A stretch of DNA of 64,000 nucleotides from a virus. How positions within the stretch are numbered: the first letter of the stretch is position 1; the number at the start of each line of letters is the position of its first letter. The translations under genes were made by a program, and so were the position numbers. The stretch is taken from the IMG/VR virus record IMGVR_UViG_3300010151_000009, positions 1 through 64,000 of that record; one strand, written 5' to 3'. Below, piece by piece: positions 49,271-58,668 of the stretch. The notes under the pieces were generated by a model. The model did not search any database. It worked only from the letters and a program-made list of their open reading frames with translations, and was not told where the DNA came from.

Positions 49271-49301
49271 ATTAAAGAAGCGGGGGGATTGCTCCCCCAG
49301 C
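49271..49301 (-). terminator. Hairpin terminator after the major capsid gene
   Basis: On the minus strand: GCTGGGGG, loop AGCAAT, CCCCCCGC, then TTCTTTAAT. The stem has a G5/C5 core (plus-strand 49283-49287 with 49294-49298), a mismatch, and a closing GC pair. The T-tract is interrupted, so termination may be partial. It lies in the 139-base gap between the capsid stop and the 268-aa gene, 44 bases past the stop. Nothing else is recognisable in that gap. Confidence 0.75.
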
Positions 49302-49345
49302 AACTCTAATCAAAAACCAATATATAGACGCAAATTAATGCCAAC

Positions 49346-50794
49346 TTAAGATGCTGTACAAGTGATGTCTAAAGAGGTATCAAAACGTCTTAACGCGATA
49401 CCTGCAGTTTTCAACATATGTACAGACGCACCGTCTACATCAGACGCTCTAGTGGAATTACCATCAAAGCCTCTAGGGATCACCGATCCAGCTACACACC
49501 ATCTCATAGACTCACGACCTTTCTTAGAGATCATTTGAAGGTTATTTTGACCATCATAATTTGATTGATCAACAAATACCATTCTATAAGATTCAAGTGA
49601 ATAACCTGTAGTAGGGTGTTTTGCACGAGCTTGTGCAACTGCACCATGATCAAACATAGGAATTTTTACTACATTCACACTATGTCCATCAATATGCTCG
49701 TACGAAGTGAAGTATCCAGACATTCCTAAAGATCTTCCTGATCCCGTGATAAATCTGTTTTCTCCACCTACTTTCCAGCCACCAGCAGCTCCACCGAAGT
49801 GGTTTTTAAGAGCTTCGTCAAATTCACGAGCTCCGCCAGTTCCTGTATACAATGTAACTTGTTTTGCAGAAGCGTCAGTCATACTATAAAATAAATCACC
49901 AATAATATTTTTCAACTTAGTTTCTGTCATAACAGAATAAGTATCTTTATTAACGATTTGTGATAATAGTCCAGGACCTATAATTACAGGCTGGCCATTC
50001 TCATCTTTCATAGAAGTTAAACCATTAGTATCGTAAGTTTTCTCACCATACCAGTAGTAATTTTCACACTCTTCTTTAAAATCAAGCATATGTAAATATT
50101 CTTCATAATCCATCCAAAGTTTAGTAGTTTTTCCTCCTTTCGTTGGAAGAGAGAATTCTGCTACATAATCTTTAGCGTTTCCAGACATATGGTAAGATTT
50201 TCTAACCGTAGTTAGTTTGTTTCTTACTTTACCTGGAGTTTCCCAGTTTGAAGCGTTACCTCTTGAGAAGTCCGTTCCAACTGGTGCATACATTTGTGCC
50301 CATAGTGCACCTGAGTCACAATCAACTGTTGGTACAGTTGCTGTAAGTGAAGGATTTACTATTTGACATGTGTATGTCCATTCATTTCCGCCCGCTGCCA
50401 TTTCTGGTTCTTTCATAATACGTACTTGTACTCCTGATTGGGAGATTAGTACATATGGAAAGATAAACCATTTGTCAGGGAAGGTTAACTCAAAGGATGC
50501 TCCTCCAAGTCCTATGTTTGCTGCTGCATTTGGCGTAGATACAGGTCTAGTCCTCAATCTGTGTGTTGCCACACGATACTCATATTCCAACCTGTCAATA
50601 GACTTAGTGTTACCAACGCCTTCAGTTAAGAAAGACAATGGAAAACGTTTGTCGTCTTTTCCAGCTAAATGAGTAATTATTGGTGATAGTTCCGTAGGTT
50701 TAGCCAAAAGCGCATTTGCTAGACTGTTCATATCAGTCATTTGCGTATCGTTGTAAAACGATTTTTGTACGCTGATGTTTGTTCCGTTCGGCAT
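49346..50794 (-). CDS. Major capsid protein (HK97-fold, crAss-like)
   Basis: 482 residues. The crAss-like capsid pattern is readable through its length: LANALLAKPTELSPIITHLA, PLSFLTEGVGNTKSIDRLEY, FPDKWFIFPYVLISQSG, VRNKLTTVRKSYHMSGNAKD, LWMDYEEYLHMLDFKEECEN, YWYGEKTYDTNG, VIIGPGLLSQI, VTLYTGTGGAREFDEAL, then a beta-rich C-terminus. The family adopts the HK97 fold and forms the icosahedral shell. The gene follows the acidic scaffold-like gene and is closed by a terminator, which fits high dosage of this subunit. The gap to the scaffold is 47 bases, with an A-rich leader (TAATTAAGAAA) and no Shine-Dalgarno. The call does not depend on a single motif. Confidence 0.88.
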   Translation of the reverse strand: MPNGTNISVQKSFYNDTQMTDMNSLANALLAKPTELSPIITHLAGKDDKRFPLSFLTEGVGNTKSIDRLEYEYRVATHRLRTRPVSTPNAAANIGLGGASFELTFPDKWFIFPYVLISQSGVQVRIMKEPEMAAGGNEWTYTCQIVNPSLTATVPTVDCDSGALWAQMYAPVGTDFSRGNASNWETPGKVRNKLTTVRKSYHMSGNAKDYVAEFSLPTKGGKTTKLWMDYEEYLHMLDFKEECENYYWYGEKTYDTNGLTSMKDENGQPVIIGPGLLSQIVNKDTYSVMTETKLKNIIGDLFYSMTDASAKQVTLYTGTGGAREFDEALKNHFGGAAGGWKVGGENRFITGSGRSLGMSGYFTSYEHIDGHSVNVVKIPMFDHGAVAQARAKHPTTGYSLESYRMVFVDQSNYDGQNNLQMISKKGRESMRWCVAGSVIPRGFDGNSTRASDVDGASVHMLKTAGIALRRFDTSLDITCTAS

Positions 50795-50841
50795 TTTCTT
50801 AATTATTTATAGGGTACCTATTTCCCTGTTAAGGTATATTT

Positions 50842-51966
50842 TTAAATACTTAAATCTAGATCATCTATATCAAATTTAGTGCTTCGTCGTTGTCCTGCTT
50901 TTGAACTTTTAGTTCTTGATTCATTCCTAGAAATTCTATCTTTTAACGATCGTACACTTTGTGTTTTAGCTTTCGTATTAATAATGGTATCCAGATCAAA
51001 TCCTTTAAACATTAAATAATCTATAGCTAATTTCACATCCATATCTGCTTCTAAATGATCTACATCTCTTTGCGTATATCCTTCCTTATTTATAGGAGTA
51101 GATAAATACGCATAGAAATCATTTTTATCTTTTTCTGATACTTTTAATCCTGCAAACTCTCTTGAAGTTTCTATAGTATCTGAGATTCCACTCCAAAATG
51201 TTTCTTGTTGTTGAGCGGTTTCTTGTTGTTTTACTTTTTGTTTTTCTATTAATTGTGCTTTTTCTTCATCTTGATACTTAGCTAAAGCTTTACGTGCAGC
51301 TTCTGATCTATCACGTAATTTACCAGTATCCTCATAATCTTCAAGCATCTCTTTAATAAATTCAGTTTCATGTCCTTTCATTGCTAAATAATCTCCTAAA
51401 ATAGCTTTCTGACTTCTTGAGTCATTATCTGCTATACTTAAGTTATTATAATCCACATTAGGATCATTCGCATTCATAAATTCCTGAGATTGTCCTCCAT
51501 TTAATACATATTCTAAATGTTGTTTTACCAATGGAAATTTATTTAAAACTGTGTCTATTCTTTCATCTGCCATTTGAGAAGCAATATCTTTAGTCATCTC
51601 AATTAGTCCTTCTGAAGTATCATCATAGTTTGCACCATCTACTTCATAACCTAGATTATCTAAAACTTCATTGATTATACTTTCAGAATCTTCTTCTTCA
51701 TCTTCTTCAAGTTCATCTATATGATCATCTTTAGTATCCTCTTCTTTTTCTTCCTCCTCTTCTTGTTCCGGAATTTCAGGATCAATTTCGTCAAGTGTAG
51801 GAGAATCTGTATCTTGTTCGATGTCATCTAAAACCGGAGTCTCCTCAGTTTTTGTGACTTCTGGTTCTACAGCAATTTCTTCTGTAGATTCCATTGCAAC
51901 ACCTTCTCCTGATAATACGTCATCAAAAGTGATATCGTCTAGTTGAATTTTTTCATTTGGGTCCAT
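50842..51966 (-). CDS. Putative capsid scaffolding protein, 374 aa
   Basis: Immediately precedes the capsid gene. The first ~100 residues are extremely acidic (EQEEEEEKEEDTKDDHIDEL, EEDEEEDSES). The middle is helical (MADERIDTVLNKFPLVKQHL, LGDYLAMKGHETEFIKEMLE, coiled coil near 225-260), and the C-terminus is basic then acidic (SLKDRISRNESRTKSSKAGQ, then FDIDDLDLSI). An acidic N-terminus, helical body and charged C-terminal helix just upstream of the capsid gene is the usual layout of scaffolds. It would guide shell assembly and then be removed. Sequence identity to a known scaffold is not claimed. Confidence 0.72.
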   Translation of the reverse strand: MDPNEKIQLDDITFDDVLSGEGVAMESTEEIAVEPEVTKTEETPVLDDIEQDTDSPTLDEIDPEIPEQEEEEEKEEDTKDDHIDELEEDEEEDSESIINEVLDNLGYEVDGANYDDTSEGLIEMTKDIASQMADERIDTVLNKFPLVKQHLEYVLNGGQSQEFMNANDPNVDYNNLSIADNDSRSQKAILGDYLAMKGHETEFIKEMLEDYEDTGKLRDRSEAARKALAKYQDEEKAQLIEKQKVKQQETAQQQETFWSGISDTIETSREFAGLKVSEKDKNDFYAYLSTPINKEGYTQRDVDHLEADMDVKLAIDYLMFKGFDLDTIINTKAKTQSVRSLKDRISRNESRTKSSKAGQRRSTKFDIDDLDLSI

Positions 51967-51987
51967 TATATATATTGTTTTAAGTTA

Positions 51988-51995
51988 CAAAATTA
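51988..51995 (-). promoter_or_regulatory. Possible Bacteroidetes -7-like element before the scaffold gene
   Basis: TAATTTTG on the minus strand, 21 bases before the scaffold ATG, in the 91-base gap 51967-52057. The spacing would leave a short leader, but no TTTG -33 box is present. Weak evidence; expression of scaffold and capsid from here is a guess. Confidence 0.25.
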
Positions 51996-52057
51996 GTTAA
52001 TTATAGCGTTTAATTTTTGGTTTTTATTTTTTCTATATGTCTATTATTATATAACAC

Positions 52058-55000
52058 TTACCATGCTAATCTTTGCTTGTATCCACCCGTCTTTTGTATT
52101 GATGCAGTTAATACAGCATCTTCCTCAGCAGTATAAGGTTGTAGTCGTCTATTAATATAACGATTAATTTGACTAATATATGCTTCTGGATTTTCATCAT
52201 TACTCAGTTTATCACGCGCATGAAGTGCAAACTCTTTACCAAATAATGACTCTAGTCTTCCCCAGTTAGTACCACTAAGATCTGAAGTCTCTCCAAAATA
52301 ACCTTCACGAAGTAATTCAAGTTGTGCATCAATACTCATTCCCTCATTCTGTCCAAATTTAAATAATTTACCAGAACCTTGGTTATGAGTTAAAATTGTC
52401 ATATTACGTACATCTTGTTCTGTTAATCCTAAACTTGGATTATCTGTAGCATATTTACTAAGCACAGCATATCGACGTGCAAATCTATCTATAGTATAAG
52501 CTAATGATCTCGAATCTTGATCATCTATATTAGCATCATTTAAATTATAATAATCAGCTGTACCTTGTGCAGTTCCATCTAATTTTATTTTTAAAATTCC
52601 TCTGGATACAGCTCCTCGGTCACTCTCTTCACCTATAATATTTCTTAGTATTCTTGATTTTGCTATCTTAGTATCAGTTGGTTTATTTAATCCTAAATGT
52701 GATTCATGCATTGCTGTAGCTAAGACAGCTTCACTTAACCAATTATGATCTATTTCGATTCCTAAATCACTTGTAATTGGAGCAACATTATTTTTTACAA
52801 AATTAATATTATCATTTAAAATTTCTTTTTCCTTATCTGTATAACCTATTAAAATTTTATTATCTACTTTATTGTTTTTATCACCAATTTCTATAGTATC
52901 TACTTTTTCTCTTTTCTCTGCAAGAAACTCAATGTAAGCATCATTATCATGTTGGATTTCTTCTGACTCATATTGATATTTCCATTGAGGTTTATTTGTT
53001 TTTGGAGAGGTTACCCAAGCAATTCCACCCCCAGTAATATCATTATACGCATCTTCATGCACTATTCCTCCCGCTCCTGTAGCATTAATTTGATGACTAA
53101 TATAGGGAACTCCATCTCTAATTTCAGTTACCCATCCTACGTGTGTATTATATGAATCTCCAGTATGTCCATCATAAGCTGCCTCCCATTCTCTTGAATT
53201 GTCATATACAAGGCCAACTACATCTCCAACTTGAAATATTTCTGCTGAAGGTTGATTAGTTTTTCTATGTACTATAGATTTTGTTCTTGCATCATTTGCA
53301 TTTAAAACATTATCAAAATCTGAATGATTATAAATACTAAATTTTTGTACTCCTCCATGATCTATTATATTTTGTTCCATTGTCCAGGCATGTCCACCAA
53401 CTCCCATTCCCCAAGCATCGTATCCTTCTCTTTCATATTCATTATTTACATATTCTGCACACCCATCTTCATAACAGAAACTATCTCTGTTTGCAGGATC
53501 AAAATATAAGGATTGTGTAGTTTGTAATTTATCCATCAATACTTGTTCATAAGCTAATTTTGTCATAGGTCCAAATTTTCCATCTACTCCATCTTTATTT
53601 GGTCCATATGATCCAAGCATGTCCCCTCGACCAGATGCAATAATTTCTCGTTGTATCTCTTCTACATCTTCTTGATTCATCCTAGTGTATTGTCCAAAAT
53701 AAGTTTTAACAACTTCTGCAGCAGATTCTTTGACTTCTTTTTCTGCACGTATCTGATTGTTCTGTTCGATATTCCTATCATAAGACTCGTACATGTCTTT
53801 TACGTTTACATCAGTTAAGTTATGATCATAAACTTCAGGTTCTTTTTCATCTTCCACTACTTCTGGTGCATCTTCAGGTTCCTCAACTGTTACTGTAGGT
53901 ATTATAGGGACTTGGGATTGAATTTGATCAGTTGGTAAAGGTTCTATTTGATATAAATCATTATCATAAAATCCTCCATCTTGTTTTTTAGTAGATTTTC
54001 TATTATTCCATTTCTTCCTTTCTTCATCTTTATATTTTTTAGGTAATTTATCCCAAGAATATTTTACTTTACTCTTATCTTTTAAAGTATAACTAAAAGA
54101 TTTCTTATGATATTTTCCCCAAAATTCAAATATTTGCTCGTCAGTAGGAGGTTTCTTTCCTTTAACTAATTTATCAAAAGCATCTCGTTGTTGTGTACCA
54201 TGATAAATTTTCTCAATTAAAAAGATAGCATCTTGATCTTCTTTATCAAATGTTGAAAAATCTGAAGATGAATTTTGATAATTATCCTTTAATTTATTTA
54301 CAGAACTATGATTTGCTTCTCTAAAATCTATATTACCTTTATTTTCTAAAAACTGTTTAGTAACATTTACTGCAGTATTACCACTTCCGTCTTCAGTATT
54401 CTCAAATTGATATGTTCCTCTACCAGGTCCATCAAATGGAACTCTTTTACCATCTACTGTTTTATAAGACACCTGCTTTTGTTCAGGATTATTATATGAC
54501 TCATGATTACCAATTGCACTCATAACTGTTCTAACGTAATCCATATTTCGCCCTGTCTTAATTAAGTAATTTTTTGTAATTGTATATAAAGATTCGTGTC
54601 CAGCATCGTGAGTTGCTCTAACTTGAGAAATATATTGATCTGTTTGTGAAGTTGCAGGTTTAATCCCATCTATAACTCCTTGTGGAACTTTAGAATCTCT
54701 ACCTCCTCCATTTTGATACTTTCTTAATCCTCCTTTTTTAAAAGTAGTAAATGGATTTTTACCATCATTTGTAAGTTGTCTTATCTCATCTCCACTTAAG
54801 ATTCCTTTAGATTGTCTTATAGGAATATTTTGTTTCCCTACAATTTGAGTTGTTGTACTAATTCCTGGAGGATGTATAGTATTAGTATTTATCACTCCTC
54901 CATGAGGTATCTTATCAAGACTTTTAATATCCGTGCTTGTATTAAATATCCCCATACTAGGATCATTATGTCCATAATTATCTAACCCACTTATTCTGTC

Positions 55001-56281
55001 ATATATCTGATCATTACTAAGTTTTGAAACATCATCCTCAAATATATTTATTTTTGAAGTATATGCACTTCTGTCAGGGGCTCTACCATATCTAGAATGT
55101 GTTTGTCCTGGAAAATCTCCATAATATACAACATCACTGTTACCACGTACACCACTAAAACCCGCTCGATTTCCTACTCCTCCAGTAGGAGTTGTACCCA
55201 TAAACTCAGCTAATTGTTTTGGGTCGCTAGGATCAAATCCATATTTCTCTGCTGCTTTTAGTAATTCCTCATTTCTCATAACGTTACCATTTATATTAAC
55301 AGTACGATATGCATTATTTCTTGAAGAATACTCCTTAAGTAAATCTTCTCTAGTAGTTATTTGTTTATATCCAGCATCACTATTTTTAACTATACCTGGT
55401 TGGTGTAAATCAGATAATTGTTTATTTAATTGTGCTTTTTTTCCTCTATCTAGAACATTATAAACTTTTTTACCAACGTTTTTACCCTGTTTAAGAACAG
55501 CTCCTCCAGCAAATGGTACGGCTATACCTGCCATTGAAAGACTTGCGTCACCATAATTACCTCTGTATGTAGATGCCGCAGCACTTAAAAGATCTCCTAC
55601 TTCTGAAACAATTGGAATACCTGTCATACCTATAGCATCTCCCGCTTTAACAGGATCTGTTAAAAACTCTGTTATATCTTCCTTAGCTTGTATCACATGT
55701 TTTTTTGTTGCCTCTTTATCATCAGCTACTTTTACATTTTTTTCCTCGAAAGTCATTGGAGTCCCATCTTTATTATAGTACTTAGAACCTTGAGTTGTAC
55801 TTACAGTATTAGAAAGAATTCCTTTATTTTTTGCTGTCTTTGTCGTACCAGTCTTTTCTTCTTCTAAGAATTGGTTAATAAACGCATCCTTATCAAATCC
55901 AGCATCTTGATATTTTCTTACACCACCTTTTTGATAGGTACCAGGAGATTCAATAACAGTTCCTTCATCTTCTCCCATAGAAAGATTTTGTATTCCTGGA
56001 GGAACAGATTTATATGATCTAACTAAATTACCTTGATTGTCAACTTTTTTAATGTCTATAGGTTCAGACATTCCTACAGTATTCATAGGACCTGAAACAT
56101 TTGGAAATACCATACTAGATCCAGGAGGCGCTCCTCTTAAACCTTGCTCTTGCTCTGCTTTAGTTCGAGCAACTTTAGCATTTGCAATCTGCTCTTTTTT
56201 AATTAGATCTCCTATAGATCCTTTATAATCATTAGCAAGAGCTGACTTTAATATCTCAAATTGTTTTTCTAATGCATTCAT
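52058..56281 (-). CDS. Multi-domain virion cell-wall hydrolase (two lysozyme-like domains, PG-binding and CHAP/NlpC-like), 1407 aa
   Basis: Lies between portal (ATGA overlap at 56281-56278) and scaffold. Order read from the sequence: helical N-terminus; KGGVRKYQDAG (118-128); a glycine/alanine hydrophobic patch (~195-265: GMTGIPIVSEVGDLLSAAAS); KKGGLRKYQNGG (~515-526); lysozyme/transglycosylase-like domain ~560-740 with catalytic-type Glu594 (IGNHESYNNPEQ ... GPGRGTYQFE); acidic Pro/Glu/Val linker (~790-840); PG_binding_1-like segment ~870-915 (GVDGKFGPMTKLAYEQ); CHAP/NlpC-like domain with Cys941 (DGCAEYV) and His1047 (NTHVGWVTE); second lysozyme-like domain with Glu1193 (AMHESHLGLN ... SRGILKI). 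Likely packaged and used to open peptidoglycan at entry. The number of enzymes is unusual. Catalytic residues are assigned by motif only. Confidence 0.78.
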   Translation of the reverse strand: MNALEKQFEILKSALANDYKGSIGDLIKKEQIANAKVARTKAEQEQGLRGAPPGSSMVFPNVSGPMNTVGMSEPIDIKKVDNQGNLVRSYKSVPPGIQNLSMGEDEGTVIESPGTYQKGGVRKYQDAGFDKDAFINQFLEEEKTGTTKTAKNKGILSNTVSTTQGSKYYNKDGTPMTFEEKNVKVADDKEATKKHVIQAKEDITEFLTDPVKAGDAIGMTGIPIVSEVGDLLSAAASTYRGNYGDASLSMAGIAVPFAGGAVLKQGKNVGKKVYNVLDRGKKAQLNKQLSDLHQPGIVKNSDAGYKQITTREDLLKEYSSRNNAYRTVNINGNVMRNEELLKAAEKYGFDPSDPKQLAEFMGTTPTGGVGNRAGFSGVRGNSDVVYYGDFPGQTHSRYGRAPDRSAYTSKINIFEDDVSKLSNDQIYDRISGLDNYGHNDPSMGIFNTSTDIKSLDKIPHGGVINTNTIHPPGISTTTQIVGKQNIPIRQSKGILSGDEIRQLTNDGKNPFTTFKKGGLRKYQNGGGRDSKVPQGVIDGIKPATSQTDQYISQVRATHDAGHESLYTITKNYLIKTGRNMDYVRTVMSAIGNHESYNNPEQKQVSYKTVDGKRVPFDGPGRGTYQFENTEDGSGNTAVNVTKQFLENKGNIDFREANHSSVNKLKDNYQNSSSDFSTFDKEDQDAIFLIEKIYHGTQQRDAFDKLVKGKKPPTDEQIFEFWGKYHKKSFSYTLKDKSKVKYSWDKLPKKYKDEERKKWNNRKSTKKQDGGFYDNDLYQIEPLPTDQIQSQVPIIPTVTVEEPEDAPEVVEDEKEPEVYDHNLTDVNVKDMYESYDRNIEQNNQIRAEKEVKESAAEVVKTYFGQYTRMNQEDVEEIQREIIASGRGDMLGSYGPNKDGVDGKFGPMTKLAYEQVLMDKLQTTQSLYFDPANRDSFCYEDGCAEYVNNEYEREGYDAWGMGVGGHAWTMEQNIIDHGGVQKFSIYNHSDFDNVLNANDARTKSIVHRKTNQPSAEIFQVGDVVGLVYDNSREWEAAYDGHTGDSYNTHVGWVTEIRDGVPYISHQINATGAGGIVHEDAYNDITGGGIAWVTSPKTNKPQWKYQYESEEIQHDNDAYIEFLAEKREKVDTIEIGDKNNKVDNKILIGYTDKEKEILNDNINFVKNNVAPITSDLGIEIDHNWLSEAVLATAMHESHLGLNKPTDTKIAKSRILRNIIGEESDRGAVSRGILKIKLDGTAQGTADYYNLNDANIDDQDSRSLAYTIDRFARRYAVLSKYATDNPSLGLTEQDVRNMTILTHNQGSGKLFKFGQNEGMSIDAQLELLREGYFGETSDLSGTNWGRLESLFGKEFALHARDKLSNDENPEAYISQINRYINRRLQPYTAEEDAVLTASIQKTGGYKQRLAW

Positions 56282-58590
56282 TTCTTAGTAGTTCCTGAAC
56301 TTGGCTTAGGTTTTGCTTTTGCAATTTTCTCTTTAGACTTAATTTCTTTACCTTTAAGTTTAAGTTCATCCCTTCTAATACTTTCATCTGCTTTATTAGC
56401 TCTTTCTTTTTCATCTGCTTCTTTTACTTTAGTATCAGAATCTTGCAATTTAACTCCTATCTCTTGATCGCCTTGTACAGAATCTAAACTAATTCTAGCA
56501 TTATTGTCATCCGCATGAATCATAGCAACTTTAATTTGAGTTTCTCTATCTTTTTGCTTATTCATGTTATCATTCTCTAGAACATCTTTAGCTTGTTCAA
56601 GTTTTTGTTGCTCAATTTCATTTTTAGATTGTTGTTGTTCTTGTTCTAATTGTTGTAACTGTTTCTCTGCAGCAGCTACTTTTGCTTTAATAGATGAGAA
56701 GTTTTCAGATTCTAACATATGAACTATAGTTGAAGACGGAACTCCATTTTGAATCATTGATTGCGATAATTGTTTTATTAGATCTAACTTTTCTTGCTCT
56801 TTACCAGAATCTTTAACAAAAATACCATAATTTGATTCCATATGAGACATGCTATCAATATCTAGAAATTCTTGAGTTCCATCAGGCATCATAAAAGCAG
56901 CTTTCTTTCCGTCAATCCAAGCTTCTTTAGAATAATCTAACATTGCTTGTAAATCTCTTTGTTCCATTCTATTAAACTTTTTAAATAAATCTTCTGTAAT
57001 ATGGGATGATTGTACAATTGCTTGTTGAGCAACTGCTTTACCTTCATATGGACCTACTGTACCTTGTCTTTGTCTATTAACTCCAGATAATTTTTCCCAT
57101 TCAACCATAATTGACTCTAATAATGCAATATATTGATCAATAGTTTTAATTGACATATCCATTACAGATTGATGTTGAGGATTTAATTGTATTCCTTCTT
57201 TATTATAATCTACCCAAGCTATTCCTGTACCTTCAACATAATACATAAACTTATCCATATCCCATTTTTTAGGGATCATATTAATATCAAATTGAGCGAT
57301 AATGTCTTTACTTCTTGCAATAGCAAGTTCTAATCTATATTTATAGATATTATATGTTAATTGAAATGGGATCCCGAGAGCTACTAAAGAAATATTTTGA
57401 GCGTTTGTATCTGAATAATGTCTTCCATTTATAGGAAGTTTACATGTAGATTCATTATCTAAAGATTCTCTTTGATTAGCTATAGGATTAATATTAATAT
57501 ACATTCGTCCATCAATTCGTGTACCTTCCCAAACTTCATTTACCCACATCCAAGAAATTTTAGCTCCTTGAGCTTTCATTTCTGCAGGCATTCTGAATCC
57601 ATCTTCTACCTCTTGTTCTTCCATAGCTCCAGTCAAAGGATCTAAGTAAGATAAAAACCCTACTCTTTTCCTAGATTTCCAATATACATTTATAACCTCT
57701 AATAATCTATTTCTATAAGCATTAGGATCTTTACCTGATGAACTCGCATACATTAAATAAGAGTCTGCTTCTGAATGAGTAGGATTTTCTAAATTTAAAA
57801 CTTGTTCTTCAGTTAACCATTCATAATATTGATCAACAACTGTAGACGCATGCATGTATTTTCTAATTAATGCCCAATCTCCATCTTCAACAAACTCTAA
57901 ATCTGGGTCTAAATCATAATCTACATCAATTGGATTTAATACGTCTAAGAATGGTTCTCCATTTCTAACTCCTCTATGAGTATAAGTTTCTCCAGCAACT
58001 AAAAAATGAAACCATGCCTGACTAAATTTATCTTCAGCTTCTTGCTGAGCCATAACATATGTTAAAGCATGTTGTCCTTTAATAGCTCTGTTATCTACAT
58101 ACGAATTCTCAAATTGATCTGCTATATGTTGAGGTAACTCTATATCATAATTATCAATGCCTGTATCTACTCCTCGAGCATTCATTTGATTAACAAACAT
58201 TTCTTGCATACCTCTCATAATAGCGTCTTGTTTTGACTCTTCTTTAATTGAGATTGCATCTGCATTTTTAACTACAACGGTGAAATTGAGAGGTCTTTTA
58301 GACTTTTCTCCGAGAAGGAGATCAATTATAGGCTTTATAATAGGATAGTTACGCATTCTAGATGGGAAATTACTTCGACTTTTACCATACGGTTTAAGTA
58401 CGTGCGTATAGTCTCCCTCATCAATTACACCATTATAGTAATCATATAATCTTTTCAGATTATCTTTATTAGTGGCATATCCAGTACCTTGATTTGAGAG
58501 GTCAATATATGCCTCTACACAAGCTTCTCTCCACTGTTTAGTTTTTTTATTGACAGCTAACCTCTGCCGTGGTATTTTATCATAGCCCAT
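56278..58590 (-). CDS. Portal protein (crAss-like)
   Basis: 770 residues with the pattern of crAss-like portals: WREACVEAYIDLSNQ, LKRLYDYYNGVIDEGDYTHV, NYPIIKPIIDLLLGEKSKRP (~75-95), ADSYLMYASSSGKDPNAYRN, GTRIDGRMYININPIANQRE, KYRLELAIARSKDIIAQFDI, and a long helical stem. A Gln/Glu/Lys-rich coiled C-terminal barrel follows (~640-770: AEKQLQQLEQEQQQSKNEIE). It forms the dodecameric DNA channel at one capsid vertex. Context is correct: TerL upstream, scaffold and capsid downstream. The 78-base gap upstream (58591-58668) is AT-rich and holds one TAnnTTTG match but no convincing -33 box. The SET-domain gene lies between TerL and this gene, which is atypical. Confidence 0.87.
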   Translation of the reverse strand: MGYDKIPRQRLAVNKKTKQWREACVEAYIDLSNQGTGYATNKDNLKRLYDYYNGVIDEGDYTHVLKPYGKSRSNFPSRMRNYPIIKPIIDLLLGEKSKRPLNFTVVVKNADAISIKEESKQDAIMRGMQEMFVNQMNARGVDTGIDNYDIELPQHIADQFENSYVDNRAIKGQHALTYVMAQQEAEDKFSQAWFHFLVAGETYTHRGVRNGEPFLDVLNPIDVDYDLDPDLEFVEDGDWALIRKYMHASTVVDQYYEWLTEEQVLNLENPTHSEADSYLMYASSSGKDPNAYRNRLLEVINVYWKSRKRVGFLSYLDPLTGAMEEQEVEDGFRMPAEMKAQGAKISWMWVNEVWEGTRIDGRMYININPIANQRESLDNESTCKLPINGRHYSDTNAQNISLVALGIPFQLTYNIYKYRLELAIARSKDIIAQFDINMIPKKWDMDKFMYYVEGTGIAWVDYNKEGIQLNPQHQSVMDMSIKTIDQYIALLESIMVEWEKLSGVNRQRQGTVGPYEGKAVAQQAIVQSSHITEDLFKKFNRMEQRDLQAMLDYSKEAWIDGKKAAFMMPDGTQEFLDIDSMSHMESNYGIFVKDSGKEQEKLDLIKQLSQSMIQNGVPSSTIVHMLESENFSSIKAKVAAAEKQLQQLEQEQQQSKNEIEQQKLEQAKDVLENDNMNKQKDRETQIKVAMIHADDNNARISLDSVQGDQEIGVKLQDSDTKVKEADEKERANKADESIRRDELKLKGKEIKSKEKIAKAKPKPSSGTTKK

Positions 58591-58596
58591 AATCTA

Positions 58597-58604
58597 CAAA
58601 AGTA
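58597..58604 (-). promoter_or_regulatory. Possible Bacteroidetes -7-like element before the portal gene
   Basis: TACTTTTG on the minus strand matches TAnnTTTG, the Bacteroidetes -7 box. It lies only 6 bases from the portal ATG, and no TTTG box is seen at about -33, so it may be chance in AT-rich DNA. It is the only recognisable element in the 78-base gap 58591-58668. Confidence 0.2.
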
Positions 58605-58668
58605 CTTAAATTTTTAGTTATTTTTACTTATTAGTCTTATTTATTATTTTATATTATAATATATCACT

